Assembly (NCBI GenBank): GCA_032433765.1
Contig: JAVIAB010000051.1
Location: 148,145,275-148,209,274, forward strand
Direction: 5' to 3'
Source: Megaustenia siamemsis
Lineage: Eukaryota; Mollusca; Gastropoda; Stylommatophora; Ariophantidae
DNA: 64,000 nt
Shown here: in pieces, positions 54,671 through 64,000 of the stretch
How the letters are laid out: every line of letters starts with the position of its first letter
How positions within the stretch are numbered: position 1 is the stretch's first letter
Made by a program: the position numbers and the translations under genes
The notes under the pieces: generated by a model
Told to the model about the DNA's origin: nothing
Databases searched by the model: none
What the model saw: the letters and a program-made list of their open reading frames with translations, nothing else

Positions 54671-55510
54671 TTTCTTAATAGTATTGCTATAATTAATTAA
54701 TATAATTACATTACAACAGCTAATGTTAGAAATATTGCTATCACGAGCAACGTGATGTATGGCAACGATTATGTTCAATCTGACAGGCCATTTTCGCACC
54801 TTTTTCGTGTAACCTCCAAGACAAACTGACAAAATCGTGCAAAATATGAATACGTGTTTAACAAGACGAGAAATTCGTCAGAAAGCTCAAATGAAATAAT
54901 GTAAAGGCGCCATGAATACATCGTCCTAGTCTGACAGAATAAGGCTGGACTGTGAAGATTATATATATATATATATTTATTATATATTATATCTTATTTA
55001 AGATTATAGATATTATGATCCTTAATTATTGTGATGTTGCCATTGTTGTAGTTTCTTTATTAAACAAATTATCTGTTCTTTCTGTATATATAAAGCTCTC
55101 ACGCCTCCCCCCCCCCCCAAATCGTGGTGCCTATATGCGACGGTCTAGGCCCGCCTAATTGTAAAACAACCAACCCTGGAGAAAGCAATGTAAATAAATA
55201 AAATGTAAAAGGTGGTCTCATATTTTATGAGAATTATATATTTTTATTAATTAATTGACATATTTTATATTTTCTATGAATTTCAACGTACTAAACCACA
55301 GCATTTAAGCTGGGATGGCCAGTGCATTTCCTCGCTGTTATTAGTTTCCCTCAACTCATGGAGCCTGGTACCTATTTTGTCCTTGTTTCGAGTTAATTAA
55401 AGTGAGTGAAGCTGCGACCAAACAATGGTTGATTAATGACCTTACCCAGTGCGCTACATAACGTAAATGATCATCACAAAATACATAATTCAACGTTTAA
55501 AACGGCATAT
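54671..55510. other. AT-rich spacer
   Basis: Includes a TA run at 54959-54980 and a C run at 55104-55116. No gene or repeat family recognised. Confidence 0.4.
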
Positions 55511-55511
55511 A

Positions 55512-56056
55512 TTCTTCTACCTTTCAGCTCCATGTGGAGCATATGTCTTCAACAAACACTTTCCAAGTCGTTCTGTTTCTTGCCATTCTTTTAAGATCAT
55601 TCCATGTCTTCCACATCATCTTCATCTCTGATTATGTCTGCCTTCTCCAAGAATTTCTTGATCTTCCTCTTTGTCTTTTCTCCTGGGGATTCCAGAAAAA
55701 GGCCTGTTGTGTAATACTCTCAGTTGGCTTCCGCAGTGTGTGTCCTATCCAGCGCCATCGTCTACGCCGATATCTCTTTATCAACTGGTGTTTGACTGGT
55801 ACATTTCCATAATTCTATGTTAGTGATTTTGTCCTGCCATTTCCATCCTTTTATTTTGCGTAAGCATCATTTAATGAAAGTCTGTATCTTCATGATTGTC
55901 AACTTTGTTATTCTCCGTGTTCCACGGCCATATAATTGGACTGACGTAACATTGGCGTTGAAAATTAATATTTTTGTATTAACCTAATTTCTTTGGACTT
56001 CCATATGTTTCCTAGCGCAACAAAAGCTCCTCTTGCTTTTGATATCCTTGTTAGAA
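55512..56056 (-). pseudogene. 3' fragment of the RTE family at 16188, minus strand
   Basis: Reversed, it matches about 18750-19260 of the near-complete element: the ISKARGAFVALGNIW region at the right, the RRRWRW region near 55750, the GRPR block near 55660 and the stop region at 55520-55545. Frames are broken and part of the middle is lost. Confidence 0.8.
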
Positions 56057-56059
56057 AAC

Positions 56060-56876
56060 GTCATATATTAAGACGTTATTCCCAGTCTGTGATCTGTGCA
56101 GTAGAATGCCAATGAGAGGCGTAGGAAATGCAAATGGTTGTTATTTCATGGCAAATTAAAAAATACGCACAAGTATTCATGCTATCATGATTCCTAGCCG
56201 CGTCCCCCTGATTGAACGACAACCGGCCTAATTCATCAGCCGCATACCATTGCCAACATGACAAGAAGTGATGAACAGAGAACCTTAATTCACAGTCACG
56301 AGGTTCTCCAACACAAGCTGTCCAAGTTCTTTGACCAAGTCTCCACACTCTCCTCTGCACTCAACAACTTTTTCTAAAGATCACTCAGACAGAACACTAG
56401 TTCTGGGAGTCGTACGTCCACGTCTGTTCATTGTCCCCAATCCCCCTGTATTTTGCCATCTCCCTTCACATAAGCCTCGCAGAAACTGCGTTTGAAGTCG
56501 CTGGAACATGTCTCCGTACTCTTTTATGTCACCAGTAGCTTGTTCACGTCAGTCTAAGCCCGAATGCTGATGCCGCTGAATGTTCTCGTAATTAAGTTTT
56601 TCCTCAGGCCTTGTTTTTCTCGTCTTTCAACTTAAAATTGTGCGCTCAAATCCCTACCAGACAGTTCCATCTAAATTTTAAACTAAACGTGATTATTAAA
56701 ATGCGAGCAAATATTAGCAGAAATAACCGCATTGCATTTTGGGTAGTCTGATGGATGCTCACTTTCTTAGACAATTTATCAATTACGCATTTGTTGGTAC
56801 TCGCAACATTTCTCTACGTTCATTCTGGTCTCGGGTCGAAAACAGCAAATAGGACGGGAGTCATAGTTCTCTACGA
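56060..56876. other. Single-copy spacer without recognised gene
   Basis: A 94-codon minus-strand open frame at 56076-56360 shows no family features. Confidence 0.35.
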
Positions 56877-57349
56877 TTGACGATTAGCTGGGTCAAGGCA
56901 AAGAAATGCACATAAATGCATCAAAATGCGAAGCTGCAATGAAAATAATAGGTAGAAGAATGAAACAAATATATATAGAAAAAATAGGAAAAAACGATAT
57001 AGTTAAAGCTTCACGTAATAAGTGGACAACATAAATCAGAATGACGTTTCGGCTTCAATAGAAACAAACATACAACACACGCAAAAATATGTATTTAAAT
57101 AATAAAAATCAAATTAAGAGGAAAACAAGAGGAAAATATAACATCATTTCTTACAGGAAAGATTTTATTTTTGTTTTCCTCTCATTTCACTTTCTAGTTC
57201 GATTTTTATTATTTATTTTTTATTTTAAATACATATTTGTACGTGTGTTGTAAGTTTGTACCTGTTGAAGGCCTTTGCGCCGAAACGTCGTTCTGACTTG
57301 TGTTGTCCACTTATTACATGAAGCTTTAACCATACCGTTTTCTCTCTCG

Positions 57350-57421
<72 letters not shown>

Positions 57422-57479
57422 GTGTGTGTTATATATTTATAAATATATGATATTTGTCACTCTCGTTGACGATTAGCTG
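56877..57479. mobile_element. Inverted-repeat element with GAAACGTC motif and 14-bp target-site duplication
   Basis: The element spans 56891-57465 and is flanked by ttgacgattagctg at 56877-56890 and 57466-57479. It begins ggtcaaggca, carries imperfect inverted arms at about 56991-57130 and 57171-57342, and ends in a CT/TA microsatellite (57345-57420). The right arm contains gcgccgaaacgtcgttctg at 57277-57295, and the left arm its complement near 57040. A related element lies at 61411-61790. The target duplication and microsatellite tail suggest retroposition; a Penelope-like origin is possible. Confidence 0.8.
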
Positions 57480-57544
57480 TAGTTCTTGTATACAGTGACG
57501 TAGTCCCAGCAACACGATGTTAACCACCACAGTTTTGTCCTCCG

Positions 57545-58340
57545 TCAATGTCCCGAGTAGAAACCAAATTCTTGAACTATTTCTCTAAGAGTGAACATGC
57601 GTTACAAGAATTGTTGGACATTATAGTGAAAGAAAACAAAATTAAAGGAATCAGCCTTAATAGCAAAAAGACAGAGGTAATGGTAACAATAAGGAAAAAG
57701 ACATCACATCAGTACAAAATAAAGACAAGTGGAACAATATTGAATATAGGTAAATGAATTTAAATATTTGGGAACTTTTTTAAGCTCAGACGGAAGATGT
57801 ACAAAAGAGGTGAGATGCAGAATGGCTCAGGCAAAAGCTGCTTTCCAAAAAATGAGGAAGATACTATGCAATCCATTTTTGACAATAGAAACAAAATAAA
57901 GAGTTCTTAAAATGTTATGTAGAGCCAGTCTTAACATATAGATGTGAATCATGGACAATATGACAACAGAAAAGAAAATCACTGGAGTCTGTAGAAATGT
58001 GGTTTTACAGAAGAATGTTGAAAATACCATGGACAGCTTAGAAGAGTAATGAAAACGTTCTGAAAGAGGCCAAAACAAAAAGAGAGATAATTTCCAATAT
58101 TAGGAAGAAACAATCATCCTTTTTTGGCCATGTAATGAAAAGGGAACAACTGGAATATATTGTAACAACTGGGAAAGTTGAGGGACGAATAGGTAGAGGG
58201 AAGCAAAGAGAAAATATACCAGACAGCTTAAGAGAATGGCTTGGCAGAAGGTCAACAACAGAAATGATAAATAGCTGTCCTGATCGAAAGTTGTTGAGAG
58301 ACATGATCACCTACGCCAGCAGACCTGGTACTTGATGATG
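57545..58340 (+). pseudogene. LINE-Y RT C-terminal half, reference copy
   Basis: Blocks in order: LQELLDIIVKENKIKGISLN near 57610-57665, SKKTEVMVTIRKK, FKYLGTFLSSDGRC near 57755-57800, CRMAQAKAAFQKMRKILCN near 57815-57870, VLKCYVEPVLTYRCESWTI near 57900-57960, WFYRRMLKIPWTA near 57990-58040, ISNIRKKQSSFFGHVMKREQ near 58090-58150, GKQRENIPDSLREWLG near 58200-58245 and ITYASRPGT at the end. Three stops and one shift interrupt it. The ISNIRKK segment is present once, unlike at 8020-8330. Confidence 0.82.
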
Positions 58341-58507
58341 ATTATTTCGATTAACATTTCATCCCTCGTTCTGTTCTCATTCAATGAGTAACCGTAAGTT
58401 ACATCACGTTGTTTCCTTGCCCACAAGTAATCTCCCCTTGTTTTGCTCCTAAACGTTTTCAAAACGTTTGAATCACCTCCCCTGTTGTTACGATCACCGG
58501 CGGATTC

Positions 58508-59366
58508 ATGGTAATATAGTTCGTTCACAAATTCGTGCCCACAGAGTTGATCAATTATTTCGGAAACTATTTGATGAATTTCTGTAACTCATTTTTATGA
58601 AATCTTATCTTTTCACCGACCTTAAGATTTGATAACATTTTAAGTACAAAGGTAATCTGAATTTGCACAAATCGTTTTTTGTTATATAATTTTAGAAAAA
58701 TATCAAACCGCGTGCCCTAACATTAAATTTTACTGTAAATTATGTTAATTTTCTAACAATGTAAGCCAAAGTATCACATTGAAGAGGGCAAAATTGTTCA
58801 TTTGATTTTATATCTTCTTCATAGAGATAGATAAACGTTGCCTGTACAATAACACAGTTACATTTTGCATAGTGATGAATTTACACCTTAAACTCTTCAT
58901 GGTTTTAAAAATCAGGTTATCACTTCACAACAGCTAACAAATTATCACATGTAAAGGAATATACATTAATAGTAAATAGTTTGTCAAAATACGCCTCTAG
59001 ACCAATTTAACAAGAAACCGGAAATGAAATGACCAAGAAAGAAAAAAAAACCTCGGAGTGGCGTTGGTCTTACAACTTACGATCACTGCGACCTGGTTCT
59101 AATATAGTGGGGAGAGCACGTGAATTTGCGTTTTCAAAAAGTGAGTTGATTACAACAAATGTGGGTATTTGTAGAATTCTAAAATTTAAGACAAGTAATA
59201 AAATCATGATATTATATAAAGGCATGACAGTAGGGCAAGAAATCAGACTGAAGGTCGGTGACAAAATAAGATTTCATGAAAAATAATTTCAGAAATTCAT
59301 CAAACAGTTTCCGAGATAATTAATAAACTCTATGGGCACGAATTTCTGAACGGACTATAACACCAT
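58508..59366. mobile_element. Element with about 115-bp terminal inverted repeats
   Basis: 58508-58625 (starting atggtaatatagttcgttca and including aaattcgtgccca, tttgatgaatttctg and caccgacctt) is repeated in inverse orientation at about 59250-59366. Roughly four-fifths of positions match by eye. The 620-base interior is AT-rich; an 85-codon open frame at 59029-59286 runs into the right arm and is not recognised. It is probably a non-autonomous DNA transposon or foldback element; no target duplication could be fixed. Confidence 0.75.
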
Positions 59367-59639
59367 ATTTAACATTGAAGGTTTCATCATTTGTTACATT
59401 ACACCCACCCTAGTCATAGTCATCAATTTGTTACCCTATCACTGGCTGACCTAAAATTCCTAGAAACAAAGATTGCTTTTCTCAACATCGTACTCAAGTT
59501 ATTTTATACTTGCTGCTACGGCTTCAATTCCTATTCTTATACCAGAGTTCATGATGCCATCTCCACTATCAAAGACCGGTATTATGAGAAAGTGGAAACA
59601 AGAACATCCACAGTATAACGAGAGTGACGGATACCTCCA

Positions 59640-59925
59640 AAAGTCAAGGACGATCAAAACATCATACTTTGCCTAAGCACTGACCACAATAGAATAAGAA
59701 ACCATATGTTCACCAAACTCAAAATAGGAACTACCAGCCAATGCCACCGTACCCTGGATAACATGGCAGTAAAACACGTTCTATAGGACTGCCTCCCGGT
59801 GATCAGACCGAAGGAGGTTAATGTGGCCCATGCCCACCTCCTTGGAAGAGAAACTATACAGGACAACCGAATCACTGAAACAGTCAGCTGTCTTCATAAG
59901 AGAGTTCATTTTCATTTCATCACGT
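59640..59925 (+). pseudogene. C-terminal tail of an RNase H-type non-LTR element
   Basis: Frames read MFTKLKIGTTSQC, then VKHVL-stop-DCLPVIRP, then MWPMPTSLEEKLYRTTESLK and QSAVFIREF. The order LKIG..C, EHVLQDCP, TWP, KLYG and FIRE is a familiar C-terminal signature of retrotransposons in molluscs and other invertebrates. It runs directly into the 33-bp minisatellite. Confidence 0.6.
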
Positions 59926-60700
59926 CCTTCAACTATCTACTCTCTCACGTCGTCACGTCCTTCAACTACCTACTTTCTTATTTCATCACGTCCTTCAACT
60001 ATCTACTGTCTTATTTCATCACGTCCTTCAAATATCTACTTTCTTATTTCATCACGTCCTACAAATATCTACTTTCCTATTTCATCACGTCCTTCAAATA
60101 TCTACTTTCCTATTTCATCACGTCCTTCAAATATCTAATTTCCTATTTCATCACGTCCTTCAAATATCTACTTTCTTATTTCATCACGTCCTACAAATAT
60201 CTACTTTCTTATTTCATCACGTCCTTCAACTATCTACTTTCTTATTTCATCACGTCCTACAACTATCTACTTTCTTATTTCATCACGTCCTTCAACTATC
60301 TACTCTCTCATATCGTTACGTCCTTCAACTATCTACTTTCTCATTTCGTCACGTCCTTCAACTATCTACTCTCTCATTTCGTCACGTCCTGCAATTGTCT
60401 ACTTTCTCATTTCGTCACGTTCTTCAACTATCTACTTTCTCATATCGTCACGTTCTTCAACTGTCTACTTTCTCATTTCCTCACGTCCTTCAACTATATA
60501 CTTTCTTTTTTCGCCACATCCTTCAACTATCTACTTTCTCATATCGTCACGTTCTTCAACTATTTACTTTCTCATATCGTCACGTCCTTCAACAATTTAC
60601 TTTCTCATATCGTCACGTTCTTCAACTATTTACTTTCTCATATCGTCACGTCCTTCAACTATCTACTTTCTTATTTCACCATATTCTTCACTTCCATACT
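59905..60700. repeat. 33-bp minisatellite (CATCACGTCCTTCAACTATC)
   Basis: About 23 units of 33 bases, 11 codons, so a 325-codon frame repeating SFNYLLSYFIT stays open. The first unit overlaps the 3' end of the preceding LINE remnant (cattttcatttcatcacgtc). Confidence 0.95.
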
Positions 60701-61265
60701 TTACACACTTCACCAAGTCCTTCATCTCTCTACTTTCTCATCACACCACGTTCTTCAAGTCTCTTGCTCATTTTAACACGTTCTTCAAGTCTCTTGCTCA
60801 TTATAGCACGTTCTTCAAGTCTCTTGCTCATTATAGCACGTTCTTCAAGTCCCTTGCTCATTATAGCACGCTCTTCAATCTCTTGCTCATTATAGCACAT
60901 TCTTCAAGTCGCTTGCTCATTTTAATACGTTCTTCAAGTCTCTTGCTCATTATAGCACGTTCTTCAAGTCTCTTGCTCATTATAGCACGTTCTTCAAGTC
61001 TCTTGCTCATTATAGCACGTTCTTCAAGTCTCTTGCTCATTATAGCACGTTCTTCAATCTCTTGCTCATTATAGCACGTTCTTCAAGTCTCTTGCTCATT
61101 TTAACACGTTCTTCAAGTCTCTTGCTCATTGTAGCACGTTCTTCAAGTCTCTTGCTTATTATAGTATGTTCTTCAAGTCTCTTGCCCACTATAGCACGTT
61201 CTTCATGTCTCTTGCTCATTATAGCACGTTCTTCAAGTCTCTTGCTCATTATAGCACGTTAATTT
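60701..61265. repeat. 30-bp minisatellite (CACGTTCTTCAAGTCTCTTG)
   Basis: About 17 units of 30 bases, with two 29-base units. It adjoins the 33-bp array and shares the cacgttcttcaa core with it. Open frames repeating SSSLLLIIAR and its complement are artefacts. Confidence 0.95.
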
Positions 61266-61398
61266 TTCTAATGAACATAATATTGGCGCTTTTTTAATGT
61301 ACTTATTTTCTGATGTCATTAATTATCCATAACTAGTTTGTTTATTTAAGTACATCTCTCCTGAAGTTGTATATAGCGACAACTTGATAATGAAACAC

Positions 61399-61820
61399 AT
61401 TACATAGAGGGGTCAAGGCATCAAGATGCCTAGAAATGCGAAGCTGCTGTAAAGCTGTTGATAATAATGAACATTTTACAAGAAAGGGGAAAAAGTGGTT
61501 TGGTAACAGCTTTACGTAGGTGAGAAACAAAACAAAAGTTAAATGACGTTTCGGCCAAGTAGGCTGGAACAATACAACTTTATTTATATTTATTTACTTT
61601 ATTTATTTTTTATTATTAATTTGTATCATTTCATATTTATTTTTTTTACTTTTGTTTATTTTACTTTTTAAAAAATTACTTTTATTGTTTTTGTTCTAGC
61701 TGAAGGCCTACTTGGCCGTAAAGTCGTTCTATTTTTGTTTTTGTTTCTCACGTACGTAAAGCTGAAATCATACCACCTTCCCCTTTTTTAAAGGTTAAAT
61801 ATTTGATAGAGCCACAGTTA
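61399..61820. mobile_element. Second inverted-repeat element with GGCC...GGCCG hairpin
   Basis: Begins ggtcaaggca at 61411, as the element at 56891 does. Arms at about 61485-61575 and 61690-61788 are inverted copies of each other; the right arm has ctgaaggcctacttggccgt and the left its complement with gaaacgtc intact (61545-61566). attacatagag and atttgatagag near 61399 and 61809 could be a decayed target duplication. Confidence 0.65.
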
Positions 61821-61929
61821 CCATGTTTGAGCTGATAAAAGAGAGGAGAGCATTAATAAATGCGCATGTTGCGATTGCTCCAGCTACTTTCATGAATGAA
61901 AATATGAGCATATCTTCCGTCTTCAGCAT

Positions 61930-62395
61930 CAAGTACCAAGCCTGCTGGCGTAGGTGATCATGTCTCTCCACAACTTTTGATCTCGACAGTTGTTTATCAT
62001 ATTTCTGCTGTTAACCTTCTGCCAAGGCATTCTCTTAAACTGTCTGGCAACTTTTCTCTTTGCCTCCCTCAATCTCTTAGTCCCTCAATTTTCCAGTTGT
62101 TACAATATATTCCAGCTGCTCCATTCTCATTGCATGGCAGAAAAAATGATTATTGTTTCTTCATAATATTGGAAATTAGCTCTCTCTTTGATTTGGCCTG
62201 TTACAGAACGTGTTCATTACTCTTCTTAGCTGTCAATGGTTGTCTCAACATTCTTCTGTAAAACCACACCTCTACAGCCTCCAGTGATTTTCTTGTTTGT
62301 TGTTCTATTGTCCATGATTCACATTCATATGTTAAGACTGGCCCTACATAACATTTAAGAACTCTCTTTCTTCTTTGGACTGTGTCGCACTAATA
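61930..62395 (-). pseudogene. LINE-Y RT C-terminal fragment, minus strand
   Basis: Reversed it follows 57890-58335: RVLKCYVGPVLTYECESWTI near 62330, VWFYRRMLRQPLTA near 62250, KRELISNIMKKQS near 62160-62200, REKLPDSLREWLG near 62020-62065 and the terminal tail near 61935. Frameshifted. Confidence 0.75.
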
Positions 62396-62404
62396 ACAAG
62401 TCAG

Positions 62405-63335
62405 GATAGAAATAAATCAAACAAGACAATGAAATAAGACAATCAAACAAGACAATGAAAGAAGACAATCAAACAAGACAATGAAAGAAGACAATCAAAC
62501 AAGACAATGAAAGAAGACAATCAAACAAGACAATGAAAGAAGACAATCAAACAAGACAATGAAAGAAGACAATCAAACAAGACAATGAAAGAAGACAATC
62601 AAACAAGACAATGAAAGAAGACAATCAAACAAGACAATGAAAGAAGACAATCAAACAAGACAATGAAAGAAGACAATCAAACAAGACAACGAAAGAAGAC
62701 AATCAAGCAAGACAATGAAAGAAGACAATCAAACAAGACAATGAAAGAAGACAATCAAACAAGACAATGAAAGAAGACAATCAAACAAGACAATGAAAGA
62801 AGACAATCAAACAAGACAATGAAAGAAGACAATCAAACAAGACAATTAAAGAAGACAATCAAACAAGACAATGAAAGAAGACAATCAAACAAGACAATGA
62901 AAGAAGACAATCAAACAAGACAACGAAAGAAGACAATCAAACAAGACAATGAAAGAAGACAATCAAACAAGACAATGAAAGAAGACAATCAAACAAGACA
63001 ATGAAAGAAGACAATCAAACAAGACAACGAAAGAAGACAATCAAGCAAGACAATGAAAGAAGACAATCAAACAAGACAATGAAAGAAGACAATCAAACAA
63101 GACAATGAAAGAAGACAATCAAACAAGACAATGAAAGAAGACAATCAAACAAGACAACGAAAGAAGACAATCAAACAAGACAATGAAAGAAGACAATCAA
63201 ACAAGACAATGAAAGAAGACAATCAAACAAGACAATGAAAGAAGACAATCAAACACGACAATGAAAGAAGATAATCAAACAAGACAATGAAAGAAGACAA
63301 TGAAAGAAAACAATGAAAGAAGACAATCAAAACAA
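62405..63335. repeat. 26-bp minisatellite (AGACAATCAAACAAGACAAT)
   Basis: About 35 units of 26 bases with very few variants (aacgaaag, caagcaag). A short degraded end runs from 63260 to 63335. Confidence 0.97.
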
Positions 63336-63825
63336 GTCAAGTTTCACAGCTGGGGCACAGGTTCTGCAGCTTCATTTATCTCAGAAATGTACATCGTCTT
63401 CGACTCAAATAAATAGGCCGTGTCCGGTCACCTTTAAAATAATGCGCTTTGGTATTTATGCGCTAACCTTCCAAAGAAAGAATCCCGCTACCATGGTTGT
63501 GGTACGAGAACAGATATAGAAAAACAAATATCAAGTAAAATAAATTGTTAGCTATCATGTGAAGACTTGACTGAATCTCCTGTGCTGTGAGCTAAGTGAT
63601 CTTTATGGCGTGTCTTACGTCGCTGATAGTTAAATGTCTTTTTTAGCTTGACTCTTGGGGCGTCCAAAACGTGTGTTATCAATAGTAGGAGACAAATAAT
63701 AATAAATGAATATGATTATAGAGGGAGACTTCCGAGGCGATAATCAGTGAATCAATTCAGAGGAAGAGGTATGTTTACAGCACTCGGAAAAAATGACAAA
63801 TAATCAACAACAGAAAAGAATATGG
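63336..63825. other. Single-copy spacer without recognised gene
   Basis: No coding or repeat signal seen. Confidence 0.35.
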
Positions 63826-63930
63826 ACCAAGGCGGGATCGTACCCGTACTCAGTGGCACAGCGCCTTGCCACGAAAAGCCAAACGCTAGGGAACACTGCC
63901 ACTCAGCTAACTAAAAAATTAGCTTCGTAG
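63826..63930 (-). mobile_element. Possible tRNA-like SINE head (SINE-D)
   Basis: On the minus strand TTAGCTGAGTGGCAGTG resembles an A box and GGGTACGATCCCG a B box, about 60 bases apart. The intervening sequence does not fold as a normal tRNA in my reading. It is a single copy in the window, so the assignment is tentative. Confidence 0.4.
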
Positions 63931-64000
63931 GCAATGTCCTTTCGCAAAGGCTTTCCCATGACTATAGCATAAGGCTGCGATCACAGCTCGGAAATATTTT

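Noticed and set aside
59799..60895. 325-codon frame rich in SFNYLLSYFIT
   Set aside because: An 11-codon minisatellite; the only non-repeat part is a broken LINE tail.
62405..63335. CRISPR-like array of 26-base units
   Set aside because: No spacers; uniform head-to-tail repeats.

Overview
The window reads as accessory, intergenic DNA from an invertebrate animal genome. I see no host protein-coding gene with recognisable exons, no rRNA gene and no intact tRNA gene. The repeat content (RTE-type and RNase H-bearing non-LTR retrotransposons, several tRNA-derived SINEs, a Tc1/mariner-superfamily transposon with unusually wide catalytic spacing, and very many minisatellites) suggests a lophotrochozoan, most likely a gastropod mollusc. 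That placement is an inference from repeat types, not from a marker gene.

Layout. 1-2.5 kb: a decayed RT/RNase H retrotransposon carrying a SINE. 3.4-6.4 kb: three AT-rich minisatellites with two SINEs. 6.8-9.3 kb: fragments of several non-LTR elements, one with an internal 42-bp tandem expansion. 9.4-10.3 kb: a 38-bp minisatellite. 10.8-11.45 kb: an RT fragment split by a SINE. 11.7-13.5 kb: a DDE transposon with an intact transposase and, 57 bases after its stop codon, a sequence matching the histone-mRNA 3' stem-loop consensus. 15.5-20.3 kb: a nearly intact RTE-type element lying between two 391-bp direct repeats, inserted in older retrotransposon debris. 20.3-22.9 kb: more nested LINE debris, including a 383-bp insertion whose empty site can be read from another copy in the window. 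23.5-28.1 kb: a 4.5-kb GGT/GAT array with almost no cytosine on the + strand. 28.5-37.3 kb: SINEs, short minisatellites and LINE fragments. 38.1-41.8 kb: two large satellites of 22-bp and 41-bp units. 43.3-47.7 kb: 29-bp, 30-bp and 25-bp arrays around a 5'-truncated RTE-type element. 48-54 kb: repeated modules, a SINE whose A box is amplified ten-fold, and a 1.26-kb TATG array. 54.4-63.9 kb: LINE fragments, an element with long terminal inverted repeats, two inverted-repeat elements with a GAAACGTC motif, and three adjacent minisatellites.

How the parts relate. Several minisatellites appear to have grown out of transposon sequence: a SINE A box, a SINE body, an RT coding segment, and perhaps the 3' ends of other LINEs. 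Tandem arrays make up roughly a quarter of the window by my tally of their boundaries. The autonomous elements with the best-preserved coding sequence are the transposase at 11.9-13.2 kb (open), the RTE element at 16.2-19.3 kb (one frameshift) and the truncated RTE at 44.7-46.1 kb (one stop). Long open frames inside the arrays are artefacts of simple repeats and are not annotated as genes.
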